Source: Anthoceros angustus (taxonomy: Eukaryota > Streptophyta > Anthocerotopsida > Anthocerotales > Anthocerotaceae). Taken from it: a stretch of 64,000 nt of DNA. The stretch spans positions 496,001-560,000 of the forward strand of contig VJWM01000119.1 of the NCBI GenBank assembly GCA_010909165.1, in the 5' to 3' direction. The notes below the pieces were generated by a model. That model searched no databases and was not told the DNA's origin. It saw only the letters and a program-made list of their open reading frames with translations. Positions 1 to 11,996 of this stretch are shown here, one piece after another. Every line of letters starts with the position of its first letter. The first letter of the stretch is position 1. The position numbers and the translations under genes were made by a program.

Positions 1-2990
1 CAGCGACAGAGCTAGCCCGCGATGACTTCGTTGTTTCGAGACATCTTGCCGAATTGCTTCAAGCGCTGGAGGTCCTTGTTCTGGGGTCTGAAGGGCTTAG
101 ACAAATTTTTGCTCCCAACTACCCTGAAATGGTTCCTGGCCATATATGCCATGGTAAAATAGTACATTATGTTGCTCAAAATGGAGTGTGTTGTACGAAA
201 GGCATCTATGGGTGAGAAATTAGTGTCGGACACACAAGTCGCAGGAGGGATTTTGAACTCACATATTTGCAGCAACAAAGTTAAGTGTTGAAACTTCAAC
301 AGCTGCTATTAGGTGGTCGAACTCCCTTTAAGGGTTACCCAAGAAACCTTTTTTTAAGCAATAATTCGACTTTATACCCAAGAAACTTTAAGTTATCATC
401 CAGGAGAGAACGTGAAGACTTTATAAATATGAGGAGATTGGAAGTCCCATCTACACCGGGCCCATGGGAAACAACCCTCTAGGGCCCAAGCCATCTAAGC
501 TATCATCTAGTCATATACATAAAAGAACCCCAAAACTATCATCTAGCCATATACATAAATGAACCCCAAAACGTCCACCTCTCTTTCCCAATTTTTTGAA
601 AGAAATTTTATTAACATCAGTTGAATTTCTGTGGGCATCTAGTTGTATGGGAGGTAAAATATGAGAAAACACAAGTACAGTCCCAATGCACCATCACAAA
701 TCAAAATCAAGATTAGGATCAAGATACCCAAGACCCAGCCCCGTTCACTTGCCCGGCATTGGGCTCTTTATTGTGCCGGCACCCGGCCTATTCGTAGTGC
801 TGATCCGGTCCGTGCTTTACACATCCTCATTATGGAGACTCAGTCGGGGCGTTGCGGGACTCACAGCATTGTGTGAAACAAATGGCACCGTCAGGCTGTG
901 AACAACGCAGAACCCGAATTCAATTTTCAAATTGATGGTGAAACAAGTATTTAATTAGTGGATGATGGATGCCCCTCATTTATTTAGAAAAAAGAAATCA
1001 TTCCTATGGCACAACAAATAGTCGAGGGAGATTAGTTGGAAGACATTCCGCATGAGTCTCCGCGCTTGGAATCCATCGCCATGCCACAGAGCTACTTGAA
1101 TTGAATAGTACACGAGGGTTCAATTAAGATGGCAGCCGCCCCCACTGATATGATTGCTCTTCATTTTGGGGTTTTGCTCTAGGAAACCAATGCAAGGCTT
1201 CTGATCATGTTGCGCGCAAATAGGTATGGTGGAGGAATGAGTTCAGAACAGGCTGCTCTCGAATATGATACCAGAGTACGTCCACAAATATCTTCCTTTC
1301 CAGATGCTGACGATGATCATGTCGGGTCTCCTTTGAAAATGCTGACAAAGATCCCTTTTTCAAGTACTTGCGTTTGAAGTAAGAAGGAAACATAACATTC
1401 GAGTCAACACTATCTCAGCGGGTACGTTACTTCTCTAGGGCTACTAGATATATGGCCTTAGTATCTATGCCCTGCGAGGATATTAGAAGCATTTCTGCAC
1501 TTCTGTTTCAAATTCATACTTCGTTAAAGAAATGCATTTTATCGTTTCAATGAAATGTGTCCACCTAACCGTGCTTCCACCGGAGATATGAACTTGTATC
1601 GCGGTATGCACCCACCCATAGAGAGAAGGTCCATCATGCAGGAGAGAGCAGGTGCGAGACCCAGCTCGCGTCTGGAGGCATACCATGGTTTAGCCGATTC
1701 TTTCACTTTCATAACTCATTTTTTGGTGCAATTAAGCGGGGATTCTTGCACATTCTAAAAGGGGCCCTCATATTTTACATGCCCAAGACTCAATTGATAT
1801 CGCTCAAAAAGACTCAATTTGATCAACTCGGGCTCAAACCGTGGACGTCTTGCCATGTTGGGGTGTAAACCAAGGATGGTCATCCTGTGTCAAGGTACAT
1901 GTAACATGTGACCACTGCCAATTAGGTAGCACGCAGGATCTCTAGCACATAGCAAGTTGCATGAAGAGAGTGCCCACGAGCTTAGACAAAATGCAAGATA
2001 AAAGAACCATCGGAATAGTTAAGACCATGGTAACTAATCCCAGAATGCCCAAGGTACTCACATCGATTCTTTTGATCTACGTGCTTTGACATTATGTACA
2101 ATTTTGTAGGCATACATTAGATGATTCATGTTAAGGTAGCCTTTTGTAAAAAATTCTGCCTTCTAAATTGTGAAGAATAATTGATTTTTTTTTACCAATC
2201 TATCTAGTCGAAATACAAATGAATCTTTTAAAAATCATCCAAGCCCCTCAAGAAATGAAAACCATTACTACGAGGATAAGGATCCAAACGTAAGGATACA
2301 GATTTTTCGTAAGTTGAAAAGGTTTTTTCTTGGACTATGTTCCTTATTATTTTTAGAAAAATAATAAAATATTTTGACAAACGGCTTTCCTTAAAATACA
2401 GTTTTTTCCTGAAAAACAAGGCATGTAGTCTTTCCAACTCATTAGGGACCTAGACTATCTGATGAAAATCCATGAAGTAACATTTGGTGCCCATTTCTTA
2501 GGCAATTTGTGAGGTTTTCTTAAGTTTCTTTCACGTTTCTATCGGATAGTGCTCAAAAGTTTTCAATTTATTTTATTATGTAGAGGACAAATTTAGGGAC
2601 GAATTTCCACCTTAACATGAACTAGTTTCATTCTGCATAATCGGGGGCCAGCAATACAAGTAGCCTAGACGCAAAAAAGTAATATCCATCCAACTTTTCT
2701 TGCATGTTTATGTTTTGCCGGCTACCATAAACTTACGCTTTCAACATTATGTATGCAACATCTCTACTCATGGTGGAAAAAAAAAATTGGTAAAAAATAA
2801 ACTTCCATGAATTCAGACAATAACTTAGCAAAGTTGTCAGTAACCTGCTAGTTGTAACGCTTTTCAGGGCCCTAGTCTTGCTGCTGGCACTCTAGCGGTC
2901 TGCCTATTCAGACCCCTAGTGTATGGGCCTTTGAAACCCCTAGTTGATCGTTGATGTATTCAAAGCTCTTAGCCCCCTCGAGGCCAGTAT
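1..2990. other. AT-rich intergenic DNA, no supported gene
   Basis: No open frame here shows a recognisable domain, codon bias or splice-consistent neighbours. A short direct repeat lies near 500-571. The block around 100-350 resembles generic dispersed plant repeat DNA, but I could not assign a family. Confidence 0.5.
500..571. repeat. Two-copy direct tandem repeat, 36 bp unit
   Basis: Two adjacent copies of a 36 bp unit beginning ctatcatctag and ending in gaaccccaaaa differ at only a few positions. No function is evident. Confidence 0.75.
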
Positions 2991-3405
2991 ATCTCCGATG
3001 TTGTAATGCCCTTTGGAACTCTCTAAATTAAATGGAATATAAAATATTCAATATTCAAGATTACAATAAAATAATAAAACTATATTTGAGAGTACGTAGG
3101 AAAACATGGATAAGATATCTAGTTAATCTTATTAATTTTATATCATTATATCGAATTTAAAGTGTCACCAAATTGTATATATGTGAGATAAGCATAGAGA
3201 ATAAATAGCCTTGTTCATCCTTGTGAGCCCGATGAGAGGAGAACATTTGTAAGTTAGATAGGTATTTGTTTTATGAATATTTTGAATATCTACGATGTCC
3301 TCGCTGTGTTTGTAATTGTTTTACAATGCAACTATTGATAATGCTAATGCTTTGTGTGCGCTTAATTATTTATGTGATGTAGGAGTTCAACATTAACTAA
3401 AGGTC

Positions 3406-4268
3406 ATGACGCAGAGATGCTCCAACCATCCTATTTGGGAGTATTACACAGAGGAGTACTCGGAGAAATACAAGAACTTATCGCAAATAGTTTGCAAGTT
3501 TTGTGGGAAGAACTTCGCTTCAAGAAACTCTAGCAGGGCAGTTTATCATCTCCTTGGTGGGAGTATAGATATTGCAGAGTGCAAATGCTGTCCTATTGAA
3601 TTGAAATCCGTGATAAGAGATGAGTGCGAACCACATACTAAGAAGGTACATGAACATTGTTTGTTCTAATGTAATATTTTATGTTTTCCGTTAGTATTCA
3701 CATCTCTAATTCTGTGTATGACTATGGGAATCAGCGAAAACAAGTGAGGCAAAAGCCAGTAGAAGCCCAGCCATGTTTGCTGAAGAGGATGATGCAGTTG
3801 TGTTCTGATCCCAACGAAGAAGATATTTCGACTCGGATGAAATTGATCCATCATGGGATTTTGAAAGATGGATTTGATGGGAAAATATTCATAGGCCCCA
3901 AAGAGGATGGTGTCACGTTGATGCAACCCGATAGTAAGAGTCTTGTCATTACTGTGGAGGTATATTCCTTTGATGAGTTCAAGAGTGTAGATTGCAATCA
4001 GGACTATAATGTCATTCCCTTTATGCATGAGGAGCAACCTAACAACTTCGTGATGCGAGTGCCGAAGACGCCGAATATCCCATGGAGTGCGCAATCTGAA
4101 GTCCAATACATTCACATGGCCAAGACATGGATAAATATCTGCGAGGAGCATTATGGAGATCCAGAAAATAATTATGTCATTATGTGTGAGCCGTCTTATG
4201 TATATGCTGGGGATATGCAAAGCTTGGAAGATTTTAAGATTGTAGTAGAGCAACATTGGCTCCATTGA
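3406..4268 (+). CDS. BED-like zinc-finger protein, repeat-family copy A
   Basis: Two exons are proposed, 3406-3645 and 3735-4268, with GT-AG borders and phase 0, giving about 257 residues. Exon 1 has the pattern C-x2-C, then His, then C-x2-C (VCKFCGK and ECKCC), which resembles a BED or hAT-type DNA-binding finger. The same exon structure recurs near 7.4-8.0 kb (-) and 34.2-34.9 kb (+), so this is a dispersed repeat family and probably transposon-derived. The second exon differs from the other copies: it continues for 177 residues of unrecognised, moderately acidic sequence. This copy lacks the insertion found in copies B and C and so represents the empty site. I do not recognise a catalytic domain. 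It could be the remaining part of a DNA transposon or a domesticated gene. Confidence 0.55.
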
Positions 4269-4269
4269 T

Positions 4270-5077
4270 ATTCCTTGAAATTGGTCCTAAGGAGTCATCT
4301 AGAATATTACATGAGTTCAAGCCCTTTGTGAAATTGTACGAGAACTCTGCTTGCCGAGGATGTGCAAAACTTAAACTTACAAAAAATAATATTTTACAAA
4401 AATTTTGTTTCTGCAATTCAATTCAATGCATGTTACTGATTGTTAGGATTCGATGAACACAATGCCACCTTATCATCGAGCCAGACTGGGTGCTACACTT
4501 CAGCGACAAATAACAGTTGCCCAGTAGATGGCAGGCACGATCTCTAGCATTGGAGACAGCGAAATGGGTACCACGCAGGAAGGATATTTTGCATTTTGCC
4601 CGGCATCTGACATCCTGCCAAGGAGGCAGCAGGTACGACCTCTGGCATTGAAGGCGGATTGCGGTTCACAGTGAGCGCATATGTAGACAGCCACGATTTA
4701 TAGGACGACGGTTTTCAGCAAGTCCCGGATAGATTTACAATTTTACAATCTGGTCTGATCTCTTATAATCTAATGATCTCCGGACAGACCCCTTGACAGT
4801 TTGATTTCCTTTACTACTGAAATATACATCCTTTACATACATACATCCGCTTGATTAAGAAAAATAGTTATTAGGTACGAGATTGCAGACCATCCTCATA
4901 AAATCGCATAAAAGGAAACACCGATATGCTCTTAGCTTGGAGAAGATGGCCCAGCCCTACTGATTTGTAGCAATACCACTGTCATCCCTTCTCAAGAGAC
5001 CTTGAAGTCCTGGTACCAAAGCATAGAGGCATGGATGATTCAATTACCCAACTTAATATTGATCTGCAGCACCACGT
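4270..5077. other. Intergenic, no supported gene
   Basis: The stretch lies between the BED-like copy A and the 3' end of the serine incorporator gene. It contains loosely repeated phrases such as cgatctctagcattgga, but no credible coding sequence. Confidence 0.5.
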
Positions 5078-6849
5078 TTAGGAGAAGTCCCTGTCGGGGA
5101 AGAACACCGGAGCAACCAACGACCAGATGTAGAGTCCAGCCGTAAACCAGAGGGTACATATGCGCACCCATACAGATGGCCATCCCACATCAATGATATC
5201 CTTCTCACCTACTGTAGCATTACCCCAGCCTGTGAGAAGCATCGCTGAGTACATGCTGGCCAGGGCAAAGATGAGGTGGAAGAAAGAGTACACATATGTA
5301 ACAGGACGCGGCTCCTCACTGCGCTTTCTTTTGTGGCTACCCTTTCCCTCTTCCAGCTCACTGCCTTCCTCATCATGCACTGACAGCAGTGGCTTACGCG
5401 GAGCTGAACAGAACAGAAATACACTCATCGGAATGTCCCAATCCAATTGCGATTTCAAAATAAGCACCAAACACTGAACCGGTGAAACAACAAACGGAGC
5501 AACTTACCGCCAGCCACTGGTGATGATGGAGGAGAAAGGAAAGTTGTGGAGGATCCAGCTCGCACAGCAGAATATACAACTGACAGGAGGGTGGTCAGCA
5601 TCCCCATGACAAGAGTCCCAGTAGAGACAGCTTCCACATGCCTGTGAAGCCCGTTACAAGCGTAATTGCGTGGTTCACTGGAAAGGGCACTATAGCAGAG
5701 GTAGGAGCAGTACAATGCAATGACGGAAGCCGGCAGAAGGCTACCATTGACCTGTTCCAACAACCAGAAAAGCCATAAGCACACACAAATTTCAATGGTA
5801 TAAATACTAGGAGCATGCACAAAGTTGGAGTCCACCCTGGGAGTACCTTTGGGTGCAGAGAGACAAGGGCGAAGGCAACCCCAAAGAAAAGAGTACAAAC
5901 AATGAAGAAAGTATTCAACTGGCAATCCTGACCCGCCGGATTAAACCAATGGAACAGGAAGCCGGAGAGCACAAAGCTGCCAAGGTAGCAGGCTATAGAG
6001 CACACAAGCAGGGCAATGTACCTGGATGCCCACTTCGACACGTAAGTAAAACAAAGGAGCCTCCCAATACATACCTCGCCTACCACCGCAGCTCACAAAC
6101 CAAAAACATCCAAATCAGATAGCAACTTTACCAGAATTGCTCATCCTTGGCCACCCATGCGGCATTCCAATTATGTGTGAAGTCCAGCAGTATCAGAACC
6201 TGCACCAACAGAAACAACCCGGACCCGAACTTGGCCAGCGTGCCTGCACAGGGAAACAGTCGGTCACGCATGCCACATCCACCAGCAAACCCTAACCTTC
6301 ATACGCCATCCCTGCAGGCGTACCGTAGGCATTGGCGACCCCGTTCGGCAAGAAGAACATGAGGAACACGGTCAGGATCCACAGAAACAGCTTGAACATC
6401 CAGCCACCATGGTGCCATCCATCCCGTGCATCATTCTGGTACTTCACCCCGATCATCAGCACGGCAAAACCTAGAAAGTAGAGGAAATTCCCCAAGCTCA
6501 CACGCAGCACCGCCTGCGTGGCAAACCACTCCTGGCTTGGGGTATCCGTAAACACGTTGATCCCTACAGCCACAGAGTCGGACACACAGAGTCACGCATC
6601 GTCCTTCTGCCAAAGGCCGCATCCTCACACCCCCGGACATCGAGCCAGCAGGTCACCGCACTTACATGGAATCTTCTCCAGCAGCGGGCCGGCAAAATCC
6701 CGAAGCAGCCATGCCACGATGAGCGACAAGGTGAAGAGGCCGCAGTATGCTATGCGCGCGGATCGTCGAGATATGCCATCGGCAATTCCCTTAATCCCCG
6801 CACACGCACACGCCCCACAGCCTTGCAAGCAGCAGGCAGCGATCCACAT
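5078..6849 (-). CDS. Serine incorporator (SERINC/TMS1 family) membrane protein
   Basis: Six exons on the minus strand are proposed: 6666-6849, 6324-6563, 6132-6243, 5847-6021, 5508-5751 and 5078-5403. All borders are GT-AG and the total is 1281 nt, exactly 426 codons plus stop. The N-terminus has the cysteine-rich segment typical of the family (ACCLQGCGACAC), followed by SRRSARIAYCGLF. Repeated long hydrophobic segments predict roughly ten to eleven membrane spans, ending with WSLVAPVFFPDRDFS. SERINC proteins sit in endomembranes or plasma membrane and are linked to serine-containing lipid supply and lipid scrambling; this is family knowledge, not shown here. Length matches plant homologues of about 410-430 residues. 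The start was chosen because the Met precedes the conserved cysteine motif directly. The gene looks intact. Confidence 0.93.
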
Positions 6850-7250
6850 TGCAACTCCAAAGCGAGCTTCACGCGCCTGTGGGCTCTTTTTATTTTCTCC
6901 TCCACGCGGTCAAACTCCAACACTCCCGACGTCCTAGGGCTCTCATCTTTTCTGCGTGGCGACCATACATATATGTACACCTAGGTAGCCCAGGTACCCA
7001 GTCCTGCCTTTTTTAAATGTGACCATTTTTAAATGTGACCATCTGCGAGTACATACCTAGCTGCCACACAAGGGTAGTTAATGTCTAAGCTCATTCCTGC
7101 AGTAAAATTTTCCTTCTCTTTAGGTAGTTTTATGAGCATCAACCTTATAGAAACCACGTAATTATAAGATAAGATTTATTAATATATCTTATATCTATCA
7201 CGCAAGTGCACCAGACTCTTGAATTTGCTTCATGAGGCTTTTGAATCACT

Positions 7251-7667
7251 CTGTTTTGCATAACAACAAGACTTTATAAAGGATTTTCTGCTACATACAG
7301 TCTCAAATGGAGACAAAGCAGGACAAACAACAGAAGCCGGAAGCCAAGACCCCTCCGACGAGGGACTAAGACTCAAAACAAATAGACAAGAAAAGCTCAA
7401 CCGAGCCTCTCCAGCCAGTGCACCATCCACATATAGGCCACTGGAGGGCCTCTTTTGCCCAATCGATTGGCTAAGGAAACGTAGGATTTGAGAAGCTTCC
7501 TGAAGCGAATGATTTCGGCATTAGATAGAGACCCAAGCTCGAAGCTATCGTTGATGGGAGCTCCCAGGGCAAACAGGTCATGTAACCAATACCAAGTTAT
7601 AGGAGTGGTCTTCAATCGTCTCCTAAAATTTTTGAGAGTCTGCTCGTGCTTCTCTAGACATTTCTTG
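7251..7667 (-). mobile_element. 5'-truncated non-LTR (LINE-tail-like) insertion in copy B
   Basis: The segment is flanked by imperfect copies of a 12 bp target site: AGAGGGGCAAAA at 7668-7679 and AGTGATTCAAAA at 7239-7250, read on the minus strand. It matches the insertion in copy C base for base over long stretches. The uninterrupted target sequence is present in copy A near 3743. Its 3' end contains an AATAAA-like signal and a decayed A-tail. Confidence 0.6.
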
Positions 7668-7980
7668 TTTTGCCCCTCTTGTATTTGCTGATTTCCATAG
7701 TCACACACGAAATTAGAGATGTCAATGTTGAAATGTTTACCTTCTGAGCGTACGCTTAACACTTCTCCCTTATCGTGGATTTCAGTTCAGTAGGACAATG
7801 TTTGCACTGTGCAGTACCTTTTCCCTCTTCGACAAAATGGCAAAATACCCTAGTAGAGCTTTCCAAAGCAAACCCTTTCTTACAAAACTTGCAAACCATT
7901 CGTGAAAATGTCTTGTATTTACTTGAGTACTCCTTTTTGTAATACTTCCAAATAGGATGGCTTGGGCGTCCCCGCACCAT
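7397..7980 (-). pseudogene. BED-like zinc-finger copy B with premature stop
   Basis: This minus-strand relative of copies A and C has exon 1 at 7741-7980 and exon 2 at 7397-7687. Exon 1 has the same 240 nt length as the other copies. The finger pattern (CKFCKK, QCKHC) is kept, but a TAA replaces the Glu-region codons near 7754, four codons before the donor, so the protein would end before the intron. Exon 2 is the inserted LINE-tail-like segment, also seen in copy C. Similarity outside the exons reaches to about 8560 on one side and about 7060 on the other, marking a dispersed element of roughly 1.5 kb. Confidence 0.65.
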
Positions 7981-8852
7981 GATCTTAACTTGATGTTGAA
8001 CTCCTACCGTACACAACAATCAAACACGCACACAAAGCGTAAACATGATCAACAATTGTAATGTAAAACAACACATAAACAATCAACCACGTACAAAGAA
8101 AGTAAACAATATAAAAAATTGTAATGTAAACAACAACAAAACACGACATGGACTGAATAATAAATCTCGGACATAATACACATATGATATACAAAAAATG
8201 AGAAAAATAAAATCAAACACTAAATAAATACTAAAAAATACGAAAACATTCTGGACATATCATACTCAGAAATTCATGTTGATAACAATTCATGTTGGCC
8301 AAGACTAAAAATGGTGCTTTTGGATTACATGTTGATAACACGTATAACGATTTGGTGACACCTTGTTCTCGAAAATAACATGAATTATCTCGATAACTTA
8401 TTTTATTGATATAAAAAGAGATATCTTATCTATGTTTTGTTGCATACTCTCTTAGATGATTGTATTCTTTTATTTGAATCCTAGAGTATTTTATATTCCA
8501 CTCAATGTAAAAGGCCCAGAAAATTGTTTCAACAGCGGACATATATTAGGGGGGCCTTGAAGAACCTTGCATCAAGGAAGACATACCAAATAAGGGGAAC
8601 TGCAAGTAACGATAGACCTTGTGGTGGTATCTTCTTTTGCATTTCCTATGGCTGAAAAGGCAGGTGATAAGTAGTGCTGGAGTGTCGAGGCCTATTGCCC
8701 CTATCTTCCGATGTACCTATTTTATATTTTAATCTAATATGAATATACATTTTCACATAATAAAGGGAGCCTCAAAGAGCCTTCCATCTAACAGGCGATC
8801 AAGATGTACTAAGAACAAGGAGGCTAAAGGGGCTTACAATAGGTAGACCAAC

Positions 8853-10463
8853 GTGAGCCCTTGTACATCATACATCCCATACATAAGAGAAATAAGGGTG
8901 GAGGGGGTTTCTAAGTTGGACTCGGCAACGGGCACAAGGCAGGGTGACCCTTTAGGGTGGGCGCTCTTCGCTATGGCGGCCCCAGCGGCACACTCGAGAG
9001 TGCCCGGGCCAATGATGTCGCCCAAAGCCTGCAAAAACTGCCTGTCGAAGGCTCCCAAGCAGGACAACAAAGCCGGAGAAGGAGCAATTGTACGTAGAAG
9101 GTACTCCGGCCGACATGCAAAGCAGAAAGAGAGGATCCCAAATGCCATCTGTGGATCCCCCAATTGAAATAGATCTTCGATGTGCGCCCAATCCTCCATG
9201 AGCGCCGCATCTATGTATTCCTATATGAAAGCCGGGGGCCCCATCGGGACACCAAAAACCCGAAACCCCTGCGCAAAAACAATATTCCCCTCCGAATACT
9301 AAAGAGAAGGCGGAGCACCCCAAGGTGACCAAACCTTGCATTTTATGATCTTGACCTTCAAGCCAAGCCGGAAGAGCTCCAGGGAGAAGATTTCAAAGGC
9401 CCAAGATATGGGAATCCTGGCCTCCCGATTCTTAATTCGGGACTCGCACATTTTGAAAGCATTTGTCTCGGGGGTTGAGGAGGGGGTATTTCCCTTGCAG
9501 GCGTCCTTAAGGGCGGCACAGAGATCTCTATCCTCTGGGGCTAGGGCCGCCATGCCTCTTTTCTCCTCCCTCCCCGAGGTTGGGTTGCGGGGGCTTCAAG
9601 AGTTGCTCCTAGAGAAGCATTATGGGCAGGCGCAGCTGGGCCTTCTTCAGGATTCATCCATTCCCAGGCCCTTCCGTGCTCGGCTTCGCTCTTTCCCAAG
9701 AAAGGGAGCAGGTTCGTGGCTTCTGGCTCGTCTCAATATCCAGGCGTTCCGCATCGCACCAATAACCTTTTCTACCACGATGCGTTTTTGCTTGGGTCTC
9801 GTCCAACCTTTGGCCTATTCTCTCTCTACTTGCACATGTAGGGCTTCCCTCAATGACTTTAGGGCCCATCTGGCCCGCTGTCCCGCTGGCGCGTAGCGTA
9901 CTGCTATGCATGATGCCATCCGGGACGTCATGTTCTCGATAACCAAGGAGGGCAGCTTTTTTCCCTATAGGGAGCGTCCCTACACCTTGCTTAATGGTGT
10001 GTCTCTCACGGCTGACCTTTTCTTGACCCGGGGGGACCAGGTTTCTATCACAGATGTGGTTGTAACGGACTCCACCTGGAATAGTGTCTTTGAGCATGTT
10101 ATCCTCAACCCCCCGGGTTGGGCGGCGGAAGGCTGCGCGATAGCCAAGGTCCACAAGTACTTTCCTATGTAGAACGACCACACTTTTATCCCCCTCGCCA
10201 TTGAGACCCACGGGGCCATGGGTCGGGACTTCTCAAAGTTCCTCAAGGCCTGTGCTAAGGCTTACCACGATCGCAGGAATGGGGTTGGTCTCCCCCTTTC
10301 TTGTATTGTATCTTTCATCAGGCAACGGGTGTCCGTCGCCCTACAGAGGGTATTGGCGAAAGCGGTATTCAGGATGGTGACTAGCGCAGGGGAGGCGGCT
10401 TCTTCGGCGGCGGTGGTAGGTAGGCCCTTCTTATCCTTGATCACGAGATTCTTAGGGCAGTAG
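8853..10463 (+). pseudogene. Decayed non-LTR retrotransposon ORF (RT, CCHC-like finger, endonuclease-like C-terminus)
   Basis: One plus-strand frame runs through the segment, with in-frame stops at about 9165, 9894 and 10170. Near 8930 it reads TGTRQGDPLG, the palm motif of LINE-type reverse transcriptases. Near 9830 it reads CTCRASLNDFRAHLARC, a Cys-His finger typical of the region after the RT domain. Near 10010-10070 the run ADLFLTRGDQVSITDVVVTD resembles a PD-(D/E)XK restriction-like endonuclease core, as in R2- or Utopia-type elements. Most of the RT domain is missing. Transcription of this relic is unlikely to give a functional protein. The family assignment is inferred from motifs only. 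Confidence 0.7.
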
Positions 10464-10684
10464 GTAGTTTTGAGAAAAGCGATTGTGGGAGTTAGTCCCC
10501 CTTGGCCTAGTGCCCTTTGTTGGGATGACCTTTTTTTTTTTTTGGGTGTAGATGGTGTTTTTTCCATCTCTTTTCTTTCTACATAAAGTCTCTCCATTCT
10601 TTTCATAAATAAGGGAAATCTGGACTGTGATCCATTTGTCCTTGAGAACAAGGTGGTGAAATCATGCCTTGTGTCCCTATATAC

Positions 10685-11110
10685 CAGGGTGTCATTTTGA
10701 CCCCGTCCCAAGCTCGGTCCCGGTCCCGGCATGTGTTAAAAAAAACATGGGACCGGAGGTTCTTTAGGAGTCCGGTCCCCACCCTCGGTCCCCTATTACC
10801 CTCGGGACCGAGGGTTCATAAAAGGTCCGGTTTAAAATTAGTAAATTACTTAATTTTATATCCAAGGATTTATATTTATTATGGACACATGGACCCATCT
10901 TATCATGGACGCACAGCCTGCTGGCTCAATCATGGACTGTAGTCTCTGCAGTCTTTTATATTATTATTTATAAATTATTTATTTATTTATTATTATATTT
11001 AGTGACCAAGGGTCGCAAAAAGGCATGGTCCCTGCTCGGTCCGGGACCGAGCGTAGCCAGGGTAGGCGGTCCAGGGGACTGAGCTAGTACTCGGTCAAAA
11101 TGACACCCTG
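10685..11110. mobile_element. hAT-type MITE with perfect 18 bp terminal inverted repeats
   Basis: The ends are cagggtgtcattttgacc and its exact reverse complement. The flanking 8-mers are ctatatac (10677-10684) and ctttatac (11111-11118), matching at 7 of 8 positions. An 8 bp target duplication and a CAGGG terminus are hallmarks of the hAT superfamily. The 426 bp interior has no coding capacity. It contains repeated GGTCC/GGACC-rich stretches near both ends and an AT-rich centre that could fold back. Confidence 0.85.
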
Positions 11111-11996
11111 CTTTATACCTATCTAATCTTTCAATCTTAGCAACGTAGAGCAGTTATATACATGAAGTCCTAGGTTGTGTGTAAAAAAGCCCCTTCCATA
11201 AAATACGGCTATAAAGTCCAAAAATTAGAAACAAGATTCTAAATAATTCTTCTCATTTAATACTTATATGTTTATAATCAAAATCTGAATCGAACAAAAT
11301 ATGGTGATAAAATATGTTATAAATAAAGAAAAGAACGTAGAGCCTTTATAAATATGCAAAGATGGAAGTCCCATCTACATTGGGGTGAAAACTATGTGCA
11401 ATGGTTCGTTCTCCGCGTTTAATGGTTACCGGTAGCTGCACGTTGGGGTGTAAGCGTGCGCTTACAGGGCATTGTGCATTGCGCATTGTGCACGGAACAG
11501 CGACGGAGAGCCGGGAGGTGACCGTTGCAGAGAGAGGGACAGGAGAGAGAAGAGAGCCGTTGGCCTGGTTTACGTCCGTTCAGCCGAGGCCCTTCTTCTC
11601 CCGGCTTGCCAGTGCCAAATGGTGCTGCATTCTGCTCTGCTTCGCGCTCGCGCTCTCTTGGAAGCTGGTGTGCGTAGGACGGAAGACCGCCGCTCTGCAC
11701 TGCTGCTTCTGCTTCAGCCGCTGCGTTAGCTGCTGAAGCGCTTCAATCTGTGCTTGCTGCTGTCTCTTGTTTCTGCAGAGGAGGAGGCCTTCAATTCTCC
11801 CCTTCGCTTCTTTGCATTCACTAGCCTTCGTTATCATTTTGTTGTTCCTGCTTGATTCTGGTGCTCGGTGAGGTAGAGCAGGGGAGAGTCGGGGATGTGG
11901 TTTGCTTGGCCTTGCATCAATCCAGCTCAGCACGCTCTTGGCATCTGAGCAGTTGTGTGTGCATCGGAGGGAGTGACCGGCAATTATTCTGCAGCA
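11111..11996. other. Upstream region and 5' leader of the cyclin gene
   Basis: No independent gene is supported. The first third is AT-rich intergenic DNA. From about 11400 the composition shifts to GC-rich and then pyrimidine-rich, as expected for a leader. It includes the cluster of AACGG cores listed separately. Confidence 0.55.
11522..11580 (-). promoter_or_regulatory. Cluster of MSA-like (AACGG) mitotic promoter elements
   Basis: Three AACGG cores on the minus strand (ccgtt at 11522-11526, 11557-11561, 11576-11580) lie within 60 bp, about 420-475 bp upstream of the cyclin start. The middle one, in context gccaacggct, fits the mitosis-specific activator consensus YCYAACGGYY at nine of ten positions. 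MSA elements bind R1R2R3-Myb factors and drive G2/M expression of plant B-type cyclins, so the position fits. Confidence 0.5.

Noticed and set aside
12-299. A 95-residue minus-strand frame at the window edge
   Set aside because: No recognisable motif, and the DNA resembles dispersed repeat sequence.
661-901. Overlapping 71-residue frames near 0.7-0.9 kb
   Set aside because: Two frames are open in the same short stretch with no homology or codon signal to favour either.
3666-4265. A 199-residue frame antisense to BED-like copy A
   Set aside because: No domain is visible and the sense-strand exon has clean splice borders shared with two other copies.
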